The position numbers were made by a program, and so were the translations under genes. From contig JAJYJR010000156.1 of the NCBI GenBank assembly GCA_021789355.1, positions 1-10,424 of the forward strand: 10,424 bases of DNA, read 5' to 3'. Below are positions 1-5,994 of this stretch, one piece after another. Each line of letters opens with the position of its first letter. Within the stretch, counting starts at the first letter, position 1. Source of the DNA: Chloroflexota bacterium (GTDB taxonomy: Bacteria; Chloroflexota; Limnocylindria; Limnocylindrales; CSP1-4). Under the pieces are notes generated by a model, which worked only from the letters and a program-made list of their open reading frames with translations, did not search any database and was not told where the DNA came from.

Positions 1-1
1 A

Positions 2-1621
2 CGCGTGGACCGGCAGGTCCTCCTGGACGCGCTCGACCGCTACCTGTTCGAGGAGGAGGCGCTGCGCGAGGAGACCTGGAACCCCCTGGCCTACGTCGAG
101 CTGATCGGCAGCGGGTTCTTCGCGCTGCTGGCCCGCGACTATGCCCCGTGGCATCACCGCGGCGAGGCGTTCGTGCGGCGGCTCAGGCACCTGCCGGAGG
201 TGGTCGCGGCCGCCAGGGAGAACCTCCTCGGGATGCCCGACCGGCCGGTGTCCCGGCTGCACGCCGAGACCGCCCTGGAGCACATCGACGGGATCAACGA
301 CCTGATCGATGAGGCCGTCCGCGTCGCGGACAGGAACCGCTACGACGAGGATGCCTTCCGTCTGCCGCCGCGGTTCGCGGATGCCGTCCCCATCGCCCGG
401 GCCGCGCTCGAAGGCTTCCGACGGTACCTCCGGGACGATGTACTGCCCCGGGCGCGCGGGGAGGGACGGCTCGGTCCCGACCTCTACGCGCGCAAGCTCC
501 GCCACGTGCTCGGGAGCGACCTCACCACCGACGAACTCCTCACGCGCGCCTCCCGCGACGCCGCGCTGGTGCGGGCCGAGATGGCCCGGCTGGCGCGTGA
601 GCTGTGGCCGGCGTGGATGGGTGACGAGCCGCTGCCGCCGGCCGGCGCGACGGGGGTATCCGATGGCGCGGACGCCGCGGAGGTCATGGGATCGGCCGAC
701 GACCTGGTCGTCAGGCGCGTCCTCGACTCGATCGCCCGGGAGCACCGGCGTCCCGACGAGCTGGTCGATTACTGCGGCCGGGAGATCGCGCGGATCGAGC
801 GCTTCATCCGGCGCAACCAGATGATCGGGCTTCCGCACGAGCACCTCGAGGTCACCTGGACGCCCGCGTTCATGCGGGCCCTGGGCGGCGCGTTCCTGGA
901 TCCGCCCGGGCCGCTGGAGCAGGGGCAGCAGAGCCTGTTCTGGATCACCCCGCCCGGGACCGACTGGCCGGCGGAGCGAGTGGAGTCGTACCTGCGCGAG
1001 GACAACGACCGGATGCTGCGTCTCCTGTGCATCCACGAGGCCGTCCCGGGCCATTTCCTGCAACTCGACTGGTCGAACCGGTGCCCATCGCTGGTGCGAT
1101 CGGTCTTCGGGTCGGGCGCGTTCGTCGAGGGCTGGGCCGTCTACATCACGCAGTCGATGATGGACGTCGGCTACGGCCGCCGGGACCCGGCGCTCATGCT
1201 CACCCACTGGAAGTTCTACCTGCGATCGATCGTCAACGCGCTGCTCGACGTGGGGATCCATGCCGGGTCGATGACCGAGGACGAGGCGATGCGGCTGATG
1301 GTCGAGACCGGTTTCCAGGAGGAACAGGAGGCGCGGGCGAAGTGGCTCCGCGCGCGCCTGACGTCGACCCAGCTCTCCACGTACTACGCGGGATCCGCGG
1401 AACTGTGGGACCTGGAGTTCGAGGCGCGCCGGCGATGGGCCGAGTCGCATGGCGGACGGCGGGAGGACGTGCCGGCCCCCCGCATCGTGGGCGGCTGCGG
1501 CGATGCCGGGGACTTCGATTACCGGGGCCACCTGGAGGCGGTGGTCTCGCACGGATCGCCCCCGGTCCGATGGCTTCGCCGGATCGTGCTCGGCGAGACG
1601 GCGGTGCGCGCCACCGCGTGA
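2..1621 (+). CDS. DUF885 family metallohydrolase/peptidase-like protein, 5' end cut by the window edge
   Basis: The open frame runs in from the left edge and ends in TGA at 1619-1621. A GTG at 5-7 exists, but DUF885 proteins normally carry roughly another 50-100 residues before the part seen here, so the true start is probably upstream. Numbered from that GTG, the hallmark HEAVPGH lies at residues 344-350, and a downstream Glu (FVEGWAVY, E375) is placed like a third metal ligand. DUF885 is, from memory, grouped with the HExxH-type metallopeptidase superfamily, and H344, H350 and E375 are the likely Zn ligands. No signal peptide can be judged because the N-terminus is missing. The substrate is unknown; few members are characterised. 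The gene is followed after 45 nt by the GNAT gene, which appears to have its own promoter. Family assignment is secure; peptidase activity is inference. Confidence 0.9.
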   Translation, partial: RVDRQVLLDALDRYLFEEEALREETWNPLAYVELIGSGFFALLARDYAPWHHRGEAFVRRLRHLPEVVAAARENLLGMPDRPVSRLHAETALEHIDGINDLIDEAVRVADRNRYDEDAFRLPPRFADAVPIARAALEGFRRYLRDDVLPRARGEGRLGPDLYARKLRHVLGSDLTTDELLTRASRDAALVRAEMARLARELWPAWMGDEPLPPAGATGVSDGADAAEVMGSADDLVVRRVLDSIAREHRRPDELVDYCGREIARIERFIRRNQMIGLPHEHLEVTWTPAFMRALGGAFLDPPGPLEQGQQSLFWITPPGTDWPAERVESYLREDNDRMLRLLCIHEAVPGHFLQLDWSNRCPSLVRSVFGSGAFVEGWAVYITQSMMDVGYGRRDPALMLTHWKFYLRSIVNALLDVGIHAGSMTEDEAMRLMVETGFQEEQEARAKWLRARLTSTQLSTYYAGSAELWDLEFEARRRWAESHGGRREDVPAPRIVGGCGDAGDFDYRGHLEAVVSHGSPPVRWLRRIVLGETAVRATA

Positions 1622-1651
1622 ACCGCGGCACTCCGCCGTCCGCCCGGCGCT

Positions 1652-1660
1652 TGGTACAGT
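1652..1660 (+). promoter_or_regulatory. Extended -10 promoter for a leaderless GNAT mRNA
   Basis: The sequence reads TGG-TACAGT, an extended -10 (TGn plus a TAnnnT hexamer at 1655-1660). Exactly 6 nt separate its last T from the GTG at 1667, so transcription would begin at or next to the start codon. No SD-like sequence precedes the GTG. No good -35 is seen, as is common for extended -10 promoters. The leaderless reading is inference from spacing. Confidence 0.5.
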
Positions 1661-1666
1661 GCGCTC

Positions 1667-2683
1667 GTGGCACGTTCGCTTCCCCCGGTTGAACGCCCCG
1701 AGACGGCACGCCTCCGCTCGGATGGGCGACCCGGTGCCGATGTGGGGCCGGCGGTCCCGACACGGCAGGAGCTGGAGCAGATCGAGGCCCAGCTGGTCGA
1801 GCTGGCCGCGCCGGCCGGTGCGACTGTCCGGAAGGATTCCGCCCTCGACGCCTGGCTCGTGCGCTGGCCCGGCCGCGGTCCTGCCCTGAACCATGCCGAA
1901 CGCGTCCGGTGGTCCGCGGATGCGGCAGGCGTGCGCCGGCATCTCGAGCGGCTCTCGGCGGAGCTGCGCCCGTTCGCCCACCGACCGGCCATCCTCGTGG
2001 CGCGTGGCCTGACGGAGCCCCACGACCTGGCGGAGCGCCTGTCCGCGCTCGGCTGGCAGGCAGCCCTGCACGAGCTGATCCTGTGGACGCGGATCGCCGC
2101 TGCCGTCCCGCGCCTGGACCCCCTGATGCGGATCGAGGCGGTCACGCGGTCCACGGCGCCGGCGTACGAGGCGCTGGAGCGTGCAGTCTTCGGCCTCGAC
2201 GGATCGCTCGCGGAAGTGCGCCTCGCCGCGATCGAGCGCGCGCTCGCGGTCGGCCGGCTCCGGGCCTACATCGTCCGCGTAGTCGAGGAACCGGTCGCAA
2301 CCGCACGCCTCTGGATGTTCGGGGACCTGGCCTGCCTCGATGGGGTGGGCGTCGTGCCGCGGGCACGGCGCCGCGGGTACGGGTCCCTGGTCACGACCAT
2401 CGCGACACGGGCCGCGCTCGCGACCGGGCACCGGCTCGTCTGGCTCGAGGTCGCCCGCGACAACGCCGCGGCCCGGAGCATGTACGAACGGCTCGGTTAC
2501 CGTCCCGCGTTCGAGTGGGACCTCTGGGTCGAAGGTCCGGGCTCGTCCCGGGAGCCGGAACGCGCCCGGCGGGTCGGGGATGGCCCGATGCCGGCCCGCG
2601 CGGTGAGGGCCCTTCGCCTCTGTCCGGCATCATGGGGGGCGGTATCCTCGTCTCGAGTCGAGCGAAGCCGACCGTGGAGGTGA
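1667..2683 (+). CDS. GNAT family N-acetyltransferase with an extra N-terminal half
   Basis: This is a 338-residue protein. Residues about 154-288 form a GNAT fold. The acetyl-CoA pyrophosphate-binding motif is at about 228-240 (GVVPRARRRGYGS, matching the R/Q-x-x-G-x-G/A pattern), and the typical helix NAAARSMYERLGY is at 266-278. Residues about 33-141 end in LAERLSALGWQAALHELILW, which resembles the C-terminal half of a second, degenerate GNAT domain without a CoA loop; tandem GNAT proteins of this build are common. The substrate cannot be predicted. The GTG start is chosen because a -10 element sits at leaderless distance; a GTG at 1742 is the alternative. Residues from about 291 to the end are Arg/Ser/Pro-rich and unlike a GNAT, and they overlap a hairpin and the promoter region of the next gene. 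The stop TGA lies 3 nt before the next ATG. Confidence 0.82.
   Translation: MARSLPPVERPETARLRSDGRPGADVGPAVPTRQELEQIEAQLVELAAPAGATVRKDSALDAWLVRWPGRGPALNHAERVRWSADAAGVRRHLERLSAELRPFAHRPAILVARGLTEPHDLAERLSALGWQAALHELILWTRIAAAVPRLDPLMRIEAVTRSTAPAYEALERAVFGLDGSLAEVRLAAIERALAVGRLRAYIVRVVEEPVATARLWMFGDLACLDGVGVVPRARRRGYGSLVTTIATRAALATGHRLVWLEVARDNAAARSMYERLGYRPAFEWDLWVEGPGSSREPERARRVGDGPMPARAVRALRLCPASWGAVSSSRVERSRPWR
2584..2636 (+). other. Hairpin within the 3' end of the GNAT gene
   Basis: The arms GATGCCGG (2587-2594) and CCGGCATC (2624-2631) are perfect complements. They extend by CCC/GGG (2584-2586 with 2634-2636) across a 2-nt AT bulge. The loop is 29 nt. There is no T-tract, so a standard terminator is not supported. 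It lies just upstream of the possible -10 of the kinase gene and could be an attenuator, an operator or a chance structure. Confidence 0.4.
2643..2648 (+). promoter_or_regulatory. Possible -10 element (TATCCT) for the cytidylate-kinase-like gene
   Basis: TATCCT lies 38 nt before the ATG at 2687, which would give a short leader containing the SD. No convincing -35 is found at the usual spacing (CTGTCC at 2620-2625 is poor). A short CTCGA-G-TCGAG palindrome follows at 2652-2662. If real, this promoter sits inside the GNAT reading frame. Confidence 0.3.
2676..2680 (+). promoter_or_regulatory. Ribosome binding site GGAGG overlapping the GNAT stop region
   Basis: GGAGG is placed 6 nt before the ATG at 2687. 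It directly abuts the TGA (2681-2683) of the GNAT gene, so ribosomes ending there could restart on the kinase gene. This fixes the kinase start. Confidence 0.75.
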
Positions 2684-2686
2684 CAC

Positions 2687-3328
2687 ATGCCGGTCATCAC
2701 GATCTCACGGCAATTCGGCGCCGGCGGGTCACGCGTGGCCAGGTTGCTCGCGTCCGCCCTGCACCTGGACGTCGTCGACCAGTCGCTGATCGCCGAGGTC
2801 GCTCGGCGGGCCTCGCTCACGCCGGAGGATGTCGAAGCCGAGGACGAGCGTCCCACGACCGTGCTCGACCGACTGGCGCTGTCGTTCTCTCCGCTGGCGG
2901 CCGGGCTCGGCATGGCATGGGAGCCCCCGTATCCCGATCCGGCCTACGACCCGCGCCGCGAGGTCCTGGAGTTGACCCAGGAAGCGGTCCGCGCGGCGGC
3001 CCGGGCGGGGAACGTCGTGATCGTCGGGCGGGGCGGGGCCCACATCCTGCGCGAGGACCCGGAGGCGATCCACGTGTTCCTCCACGCCGAGCCGGCGTTC
3101 CGGCAGCGGGTGGTGATGGAACGCGAGCAGATCAGCGAGGCGGCGGCCGCGCGCCGCGTGCACGAGATGGACGCCAATCGAGCGGCGTACATCAAGCAGG
3201 TATACGGACGCGACTGGCTCGACGTGCGCATCTACGACCTGGCGATCGACACTGGTCGGTTCGGGATCGAGGCCGCCGCCGACGTGATCCTCGCGGCGGT
3301 CGAACGGCGGGTGCGCGTCGCCTCCTGA
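2687..3328 (+). CDS. Cytidylate kinase-like family protein (Cytidylate_kin_2)
   Basis: The 213-residue protein opens with ITISRQFGAGGS (residues 4-15), the P-loop-like motif of the Cytidylate_kin_2 family. Here the usual Walker A lysine of CMP kinases is absent, as is normal for this family. Further family marks are VIVGRGGAHIL (111-121), an Arg-rich helix (136-158), and the C-terminal block RAAYIKQVYGRDWLDVRIYD (165-184) followed by IDTGRFG (187-193). It is predicted to be a cytosolic nucleotide-binding protein. Whether it phosphorylates CMP/dCMP or another substrate is not settled for the family, so cmk is not used as a symbol. A strong SD (GGAGG) sits 6 nt upstream of the ATG. It is co-directional with the GNAT gene and likely coupled to it. 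Length is normal for the family and no defects are seen. Confidence 0.88.
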   Translation: MPVITISRQFGAGGSRVARLLASALHLDVVDQSLIAEVARRASLTPEDVEAEDERPTTVLDRLALSFSPLAAGLGMAWEPPYPDPAYDPRREVLELTQEAVRAAARAGNVVIVGRGGAHILREDPEAIHVFLHAEPAFRQRVVMEREQISEAAAARRVHEMDANRAAYIKQVYGRDWLDVRIYDLAIDTGRFGIEAAADVILAAVERRVRVAS

Positions 3329-3449
3329 TCCGGCGGACACCGCGGGAGACGCGCTCGATCGCGGGCCGGTCGCGCGGCGAGAGAGACCCGCACACGCGGT
3401 CGTACTCGCCCGACACGCGATCGCGAACACCGGCGCGCCAGGGATGCGG
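3329..3449. other. Convergent intergenic gap
   Basis: These 121 bp separate the stops of the kinase-like gene (plus) and the membrane protein gene (minus). I see CG-rich sequence with CGATCGCG-type words but no strong hairpin, T-tract or ORF with coding character. Any terminator here is not recognisable by eye. Confidence 0.5.
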
Positions 3450-4169
3450 TCAGGCGGGTCGATGCCGGAACGCGGCGACCAGCATCAGGGCTCCCGCGAC
3501 CACGAGCAGCGCCGGCCAGCCGGCCGCGATCGCCTCCGCGATCCCCTGACCCCGCTCGCCTGCCGTCAGCGACGCGCCCAGCGTGCCCAGGATCAGTCCC
3601 GGGACGAGCGGCCACCAGTGGTGCTCACGGACGCGGAACAGCAACCCGAGAATCCAGATCAGCAGGAACCCGACCGCCATCGCGATCAGGAAGAGCCCGC
3701 CGCCGAGCTGCCCCTCGTACGCGGTCGCGAGCGGGATCCCCGCCCCGATGCCGCTGATGATGCCGCCCGGGACGAGGAACCCGTACTGGCCGGTGGCGAA
3801 GAAGACCACCAGCAGCACCAGGCCGATCGCGAGCACGACGTACTCGCCGGCGTCGGGGACCCATCGCCCCAGCAGGAGCAGCCCGCCGATCGCGATGAGG
3901 ACGAGTCCGGCAACCCACGTCCCGGTGTTCGCGCTCGGGGGAGCGGCGGCCCGGGTCCCCGGCGCCTGGAAGGCGCCGGGCGGCCATGCGCCCGGGCGGC
4001 CACCGGGGGCAGGTCCGGGGCCGGAGACGGGCGGCGCGGCCGGCCCACTGCCGGGTGAGACGGGCGGGCCGGATGCCGGCGCGGGTGACGGCCCCGCACC
4101 CGGCGCGGTCGCCGACGGCGGTTCGCCGGAGGGTGTCGGGCTTCCTCCAGGAGGATAGGCAGCTGTCAT
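3450..4169 (-). CDS. Multi-pass membrane protein with a proline-rich N-terminal head
   Basis: This is a 239-residue protein of two parts. Residues 1-83 are almost only Pro, Gly, Ala and Ser, with repeated SGP/PPVSG words, and are probably a disordered cytosolic head. Residues 84-234 hold about six hydrophobic segments: roughly 85-104, 110-127, 130-150, 155-178, 187-201 and 213-234. The short loops between them carry few charges. The first two segments (GLVLIAIGGLLLLGRW, then a second helix) resemble the paired helices of small LiaF/DUF5668-type membrane domains, but I cannot assign a family firmly. The ATG at 4169 is supported by GGGAG (complement of 4177-4181) 7 nt upstream. The gene stands alone, divergent from the MFS gene and convergent with the kinase-like gene. 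Function unknown. Confidence 0.78.
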   Translation of the reverse strand: MTAAYPPGGSPTPSGEPPSATAPGAGPSPAPASGPPVSPGSGPAAPPVSGPGPAPGGRPGAWPPGAFQAPGTRAAAPPSANTGTWVAGLVLIAIGGLLLLGRWVPDAGEYVVLAIGLVLLVVFFATGQYGFLVPGGIISGIGAGIPLATAYEGQLGGGLFLIAMAVGFLLIWILGLLFRVREHHWWPLVPGLILGTLGASLTAGERGQGIAEAIAAGWPALLVVAGALMLVAAFRHRPA

Positions 4170-4183
4170 CTCATCGCTCCCGC

Positions 4184-4201
4184 GGGGCCAGGGCGGGCCC
4201 C
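4184..4201 (-). promoter_or_regulatory. 5'-leader hairpin ahead of the membrane-protein gene
   Basis: A perfect 6-bp stem GGGGCC/GGCCCC with a 6-nt loop lies just before the SD of the minus-strand gene. If transcribed it would place a stable stem next to the ribosome site. Its role is unknown. Confidence 0.3.
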
Positions 4202-4220
4202 AACGTCAGACGCGCGACGA

Positions 4221-4231
4221 TCCTGACAGGA
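4221..4231. promoter_or_regulatory. Operator-like palindrome TCCTG-A-CAGGA
   Basis: This perfect 11-bp inverted repeat with a single central base lies in the divergent gap between the membrane-protein and MFS genes. Its location and symmetry fit a repressor site, but the arms are only 5 bp and no regulator gene is adjacent, so chance is possible. Confidence 0.3.
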
Positions 4232-4276
4232 CCGGGCGCGGCCGGACAGGGCCATGCGGACGCCCCCGTGCCGGCC

Positions 4277-4282
4277 TACCAT
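4277..4282 (+). promoter_or_regulatory. Possible -10 element (TACCAT) for the MFS transcript
   Basis: TACCAT matches TAnnnT and lies between complementary arms CGCCCCCG (4261-4268) and CGGGGGTG (4292-4299, one G-T pair), so the promoter core is itself within an inverted repeat. Its start site would fall about 30 nt before the leader ORF at 4322. No clear -35 is present. Confidence 0.3.
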
Positions 4283-4321
4283 GTCCGTCCGCGGGGGTGT
4301 CAATCCAGTGAGGGCGTTGGG

Positions 4322-4363
4322 ATGCGCATGCCCCTCGGCGGCCGGCACGCCGCGGTGAGGTGA
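4322..4363 (+). CDS. Possible 13-residue leader peptide overlapping the MFS start
   Basis: ATG at 4322 opens a 13-codon frame, MRMPLGGRHAAVR, ending in TGA at 4361-4363. The start is preceded by GAGGG (4310-4314) at 7 nt, a better ribosome site than that of the MFS gene itself. Its stop overlaps the MFS start in a GTGA arrangement (GTG 4360-4362, TGA 4361-4363), the usual layout of translational coupling. The peptide has no recognised homologue and no run of one regulatory amino acid, though three of 13 residues are Arg. The MFS start might thus be reached mainly by re-initiation. Chance is not excluded because the frame is so short. Confidence 0.42.
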   Translation: MRMPLGGRHAAVR

Positions 4364-5703
4364 CCAGCGTCGATATCCGTGGCACGCGCACCGCCCACCC
4401 CCTGCCGGGGGCGGTCGTCGCGCGAAACGTGCGGCTCGTCGAGCGCGACTCGGTTGCCGTCGGCATCGTCAACGCCTCGACGCCGTTCCTGCCGGTGATG
4501 CTGCTCCGGCTGGGTGGCACGACGCTCCAGGTCAGCCTGCTCACCGCCCTGCCCGCGATCGCCGGGTTCCTGTTCGCGATCCCGCTCGGCCGCTTCCTGC
4601 AGCGTCGCCGCAACGTGGTGCCCTGGTACAGCGCGGCCCGGCTCGTGGCCCAGCTCGCCTTCGGGGTGATGGCACTCGCCATGCTCGCGCTGCCGCAGGG
4701 CCCGGACTGGGCTGCGGGAAGCGCACCCGCCGCCATCGCGGTGCTCGCCATATGGGCGCTGCAGACCGTCCCGAACACCCTCGTCAACGTGGCCTTCCCG
4801 GTCCTGATGGACGGTGCCGCGGGCCCCTCACACCGACTCGATCTGCTCAGCCGCCGGTGGTCGATCATGGGACTCACCACCGCGATCACCGTGGCCCTGG
4901 CCGGCCAGGTCCTCGGATTCATGCCCTTCCCCCGGAACTACGCGCTGGTCTTCGGGGCGTTCGCCGTCGCCGCGCTGGGAAGCTGGTGGAACTCGCACCG
5001 GGTCCGGCTGCCCAACCAGGAGCCGCTTCCTGTGCGCCCGTCCGGCGCTCGGCCGTGGCTCGCGGAGTTCGTGGCGGTCGTGCGCGCGGAGCCCCGGTTT
5101 CTCGCCTTCGAAGTCCGCTCCTTCCTCTACACCGCGAGCGTCTACGCGGCCGCGCCCCTCCTGCCGCTCTTCTACGTCCGCGAGTTGCACGCGTCGGACG
5201 CGTGGATCGGCGTGATCGGAGCGTCCGCCGCGGCCACGCAGCTGATCGGGTACTGGGCCTGGCGGCGTCTCTCGATGCGTCGCGGCACGCGGCCTGTGCT
5301 GCTCGTCACGATTCTCGGCAATGCCCTTGCCCCAGCTGCCCTCACGCTGCTCGGTGTTCTCCCGCTGGTGGCCGCGCTCGCGGCGTTCGCCTCGATCTTC
5401 GCCGCCGGCGCGAGCCTGGTCCTGTTCGAGGAGTTGATGCGCCGTGTGCCGCGCCGATACGCGGTGACATTCACTGCCGTCGATCAGAGCACGCAGAACC
5501 TCGCCGCGACCGTCGCGCCACTCGCAGGTGGCGTGCTGGCCACCCAGCTCGGGATCCGGCCCGCGCTCGTCGTGGCGACGGCGATCGGCGTGGCCGCGTT
5601 CGGGCTCTTCTCGCTCGAAGGGCGCGGTATCGCGACACGCGCCGTCCGCGCGGTGGTGACACAGGCTGCGCGCGCGCGCCGCGCGGTGCGCCGAGGGGTC
5701 TGA
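4360..5703 (+). CDS. Major facilitator superfamily (MFS) transporter
   Basis: The 447-residue protein has hydrophobic segments in two halves joined by a hydrophilic central loop at about 211-247, the 12-helix MFS plan. The short basic loop GRFLQRRRNV (77-86) after the second helix matches the typical MFS loop 2-3. The second half begins near RSFLYTASVYAAAPLLPLFY (253-272), and the C-terminus is a basic cytosolic tail. It is a cytoplasmic-membrane carrier; the substrate cannot be told from sequence. The GTG start has no SD of its own at good spacing, and an in-frame TGA at 4309-4311 limits how far upstream it could begin, leaving 4360 as the best start. It overlaps a possible leader ORF by 4 nt. 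A strong hairpin begins 2 nt after the stop. No co-directional neighbour follows, so it looks monocistronic apart from the leader. Confidence 0.88.
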   Translation: MTSVDIRGTRTAHPLPGAVVARNVRLVERDSVAVGIVNASTPFLPVMLLRLGGTTLQVSLLTALPAIAGFLFAIPLGRFLQRRRNVVPWYSAARLVAQLAFGVMALAMLALPQGPDWAAGSAPAAIAVLAIWALQTVPNTLVNVAFPVLMDGAAGPSHRLDLLSRRWSIMGLTTAITVALAGQVLGFMPFPRNYALVFGAFAVAALGSWWNSHRVRLPNQEPLPVRPSGARPWLAEFVAVVRAEPRFLAFEVRSFLYTASVYAAAPLLPLFYVRELHASDAWIGVIGASAAATQLIGYWAWRRLSMRRGTRPVLLVTILGNALAPAALTLLGVLPLVAALAAFASIFAAGASLVLFEELMRRVPRRYAVTFTAVDQSTQNLAATVAPLAGGVLATQLGIRPALVVATAIGVAAFGLFSLEGRGIATRAVRAVVTQAARARRAVRRGV

Positions 5704-5705
5704 AT

Positions 5706-5743
5706 GCGAAGTGGCCCGCCGCACTCGCGGCGGGCCACTTCGT
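5706..5743. terminator. 17-bp GC-rich hairpin closing the MFS gene, possibly bidirectional
   Basis: The arms 5706-5722 and 5727-5743 pair over 17 bp (one terminal G-T) around the tetraloop ACTC. It starts 2 nt after the MFS stop. No T-tract follows on either strand, so it is a hairpin-only terminator of the kind common in high-GC bacteria, or a 3' stability element. It could also stop the minus-strand glucan operon read from the other side. Confidence 0.75.
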
Positions 5744-5850
5744 GGAGGAGGTGTGGGATTGCGTCCCAGAGGATCATGCCCGTCCTCGGAGGCGCGAACC
5801 AAGGGCCGACCGGCCGTCTGGAGGCGGGCATACGGCCCGTCGTCGGCCGC
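5744..5850. other. Hairpin-rich non-coding segment, candidate structured RNA
   Basis: Several short stems lie close together: TGGGA/TCCCA (5754-5758 with 5764-5768), GAGGA/TCCTC (5769-5773 with 5783-5787), GGCC/GGCC (5804-5807 with 5812-5815) and ATGCCCG/CGGGCAT (5776-5782 with 5825-5831). A competing stem CGGGC/GCCCG (5825-5829 with 5835-5839) would exclude the last one. Strand is unknown and it matches no RNA family I recognise. A GTG-started frame at 5751-5891 (46 codons, Arg-rich) looks like spurious coding. GC-rich DNA makes chance stems easy, so confidence is low. Confidence 0.3.
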
Positions 5851-5880
5851 GGCGGCGGGCTGGGCGGCTGAAGAGAGCCG

Positions 5881-5975
5881 GCGTGCGATGAGCCTCGGCG
5901 CGTGCGATGAGCCTCGGCGCGTGCGATGAGCCTCGGCGCGTGCGACCGGCCTCGGCACGCGCGACCGGCCTCGGC
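5881..5975. repeat. Five tandem copies of a 19-bp repeat
   Basis: Units occupy 5881-5899, 5900-5918, 5919-5937, 5938-5956 and 5957-5975. The first three are identical (GCGTGCGATGAGCCTCGGC). The fourth replaces the central TGAG by CCGG, and the fifth carries the same change plus two at its left end (ACGCGCGACC...). A degenerate partial unit follows at 5976. With a 19-bp period the frame shifts at every unit, so the array does not encode a peptide repeat. It lies 19 nt beyond the stop of the minus-strand GH57-DUF3536 gene. There are no unique spacers, so this is not a CRISPR array. Confidence 0.95.
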
Positions 5976-5994
5976 GCGCTCGAGCCCCGCGCGA

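Noticed and set aside
1909..3549. Plus-strand 546-codon open frame spanning GNAT and kinase genes
   Set aside because: Two well-supported genes in other frames cover it; the translation is Arg/Gly/Pro shadow sequence.
5790..5830. T-arm-like GGUUCG on the minus strand as part of a tRNA
   Set aside because: No acceptor stem, anticodon arm or D arm at proper spacing could be drawn.
5742..5891. Small ORF with GGAGGAG near GTG codons (VWDCVPEDH...)
   Set aside because: The SD-like run touches the possible GTG starts rather than sitting at 5-9 nt, the translation turns Arg-rich and runs into the tandem repeats, and the segment is better explained as structured non-coding DNA.
4828..5958. Minus-strand 376-codon open frame with charged, His-rich composition
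   Set aside because: Antisense of the MFS gene. The composition is what membrane-protein codons give on the opposite strand.
5881..5975. Tandem repeats as a CRISPR array
   Set aside because: The units abut with no spacers, are only 19 bp, and no cas gene is near.
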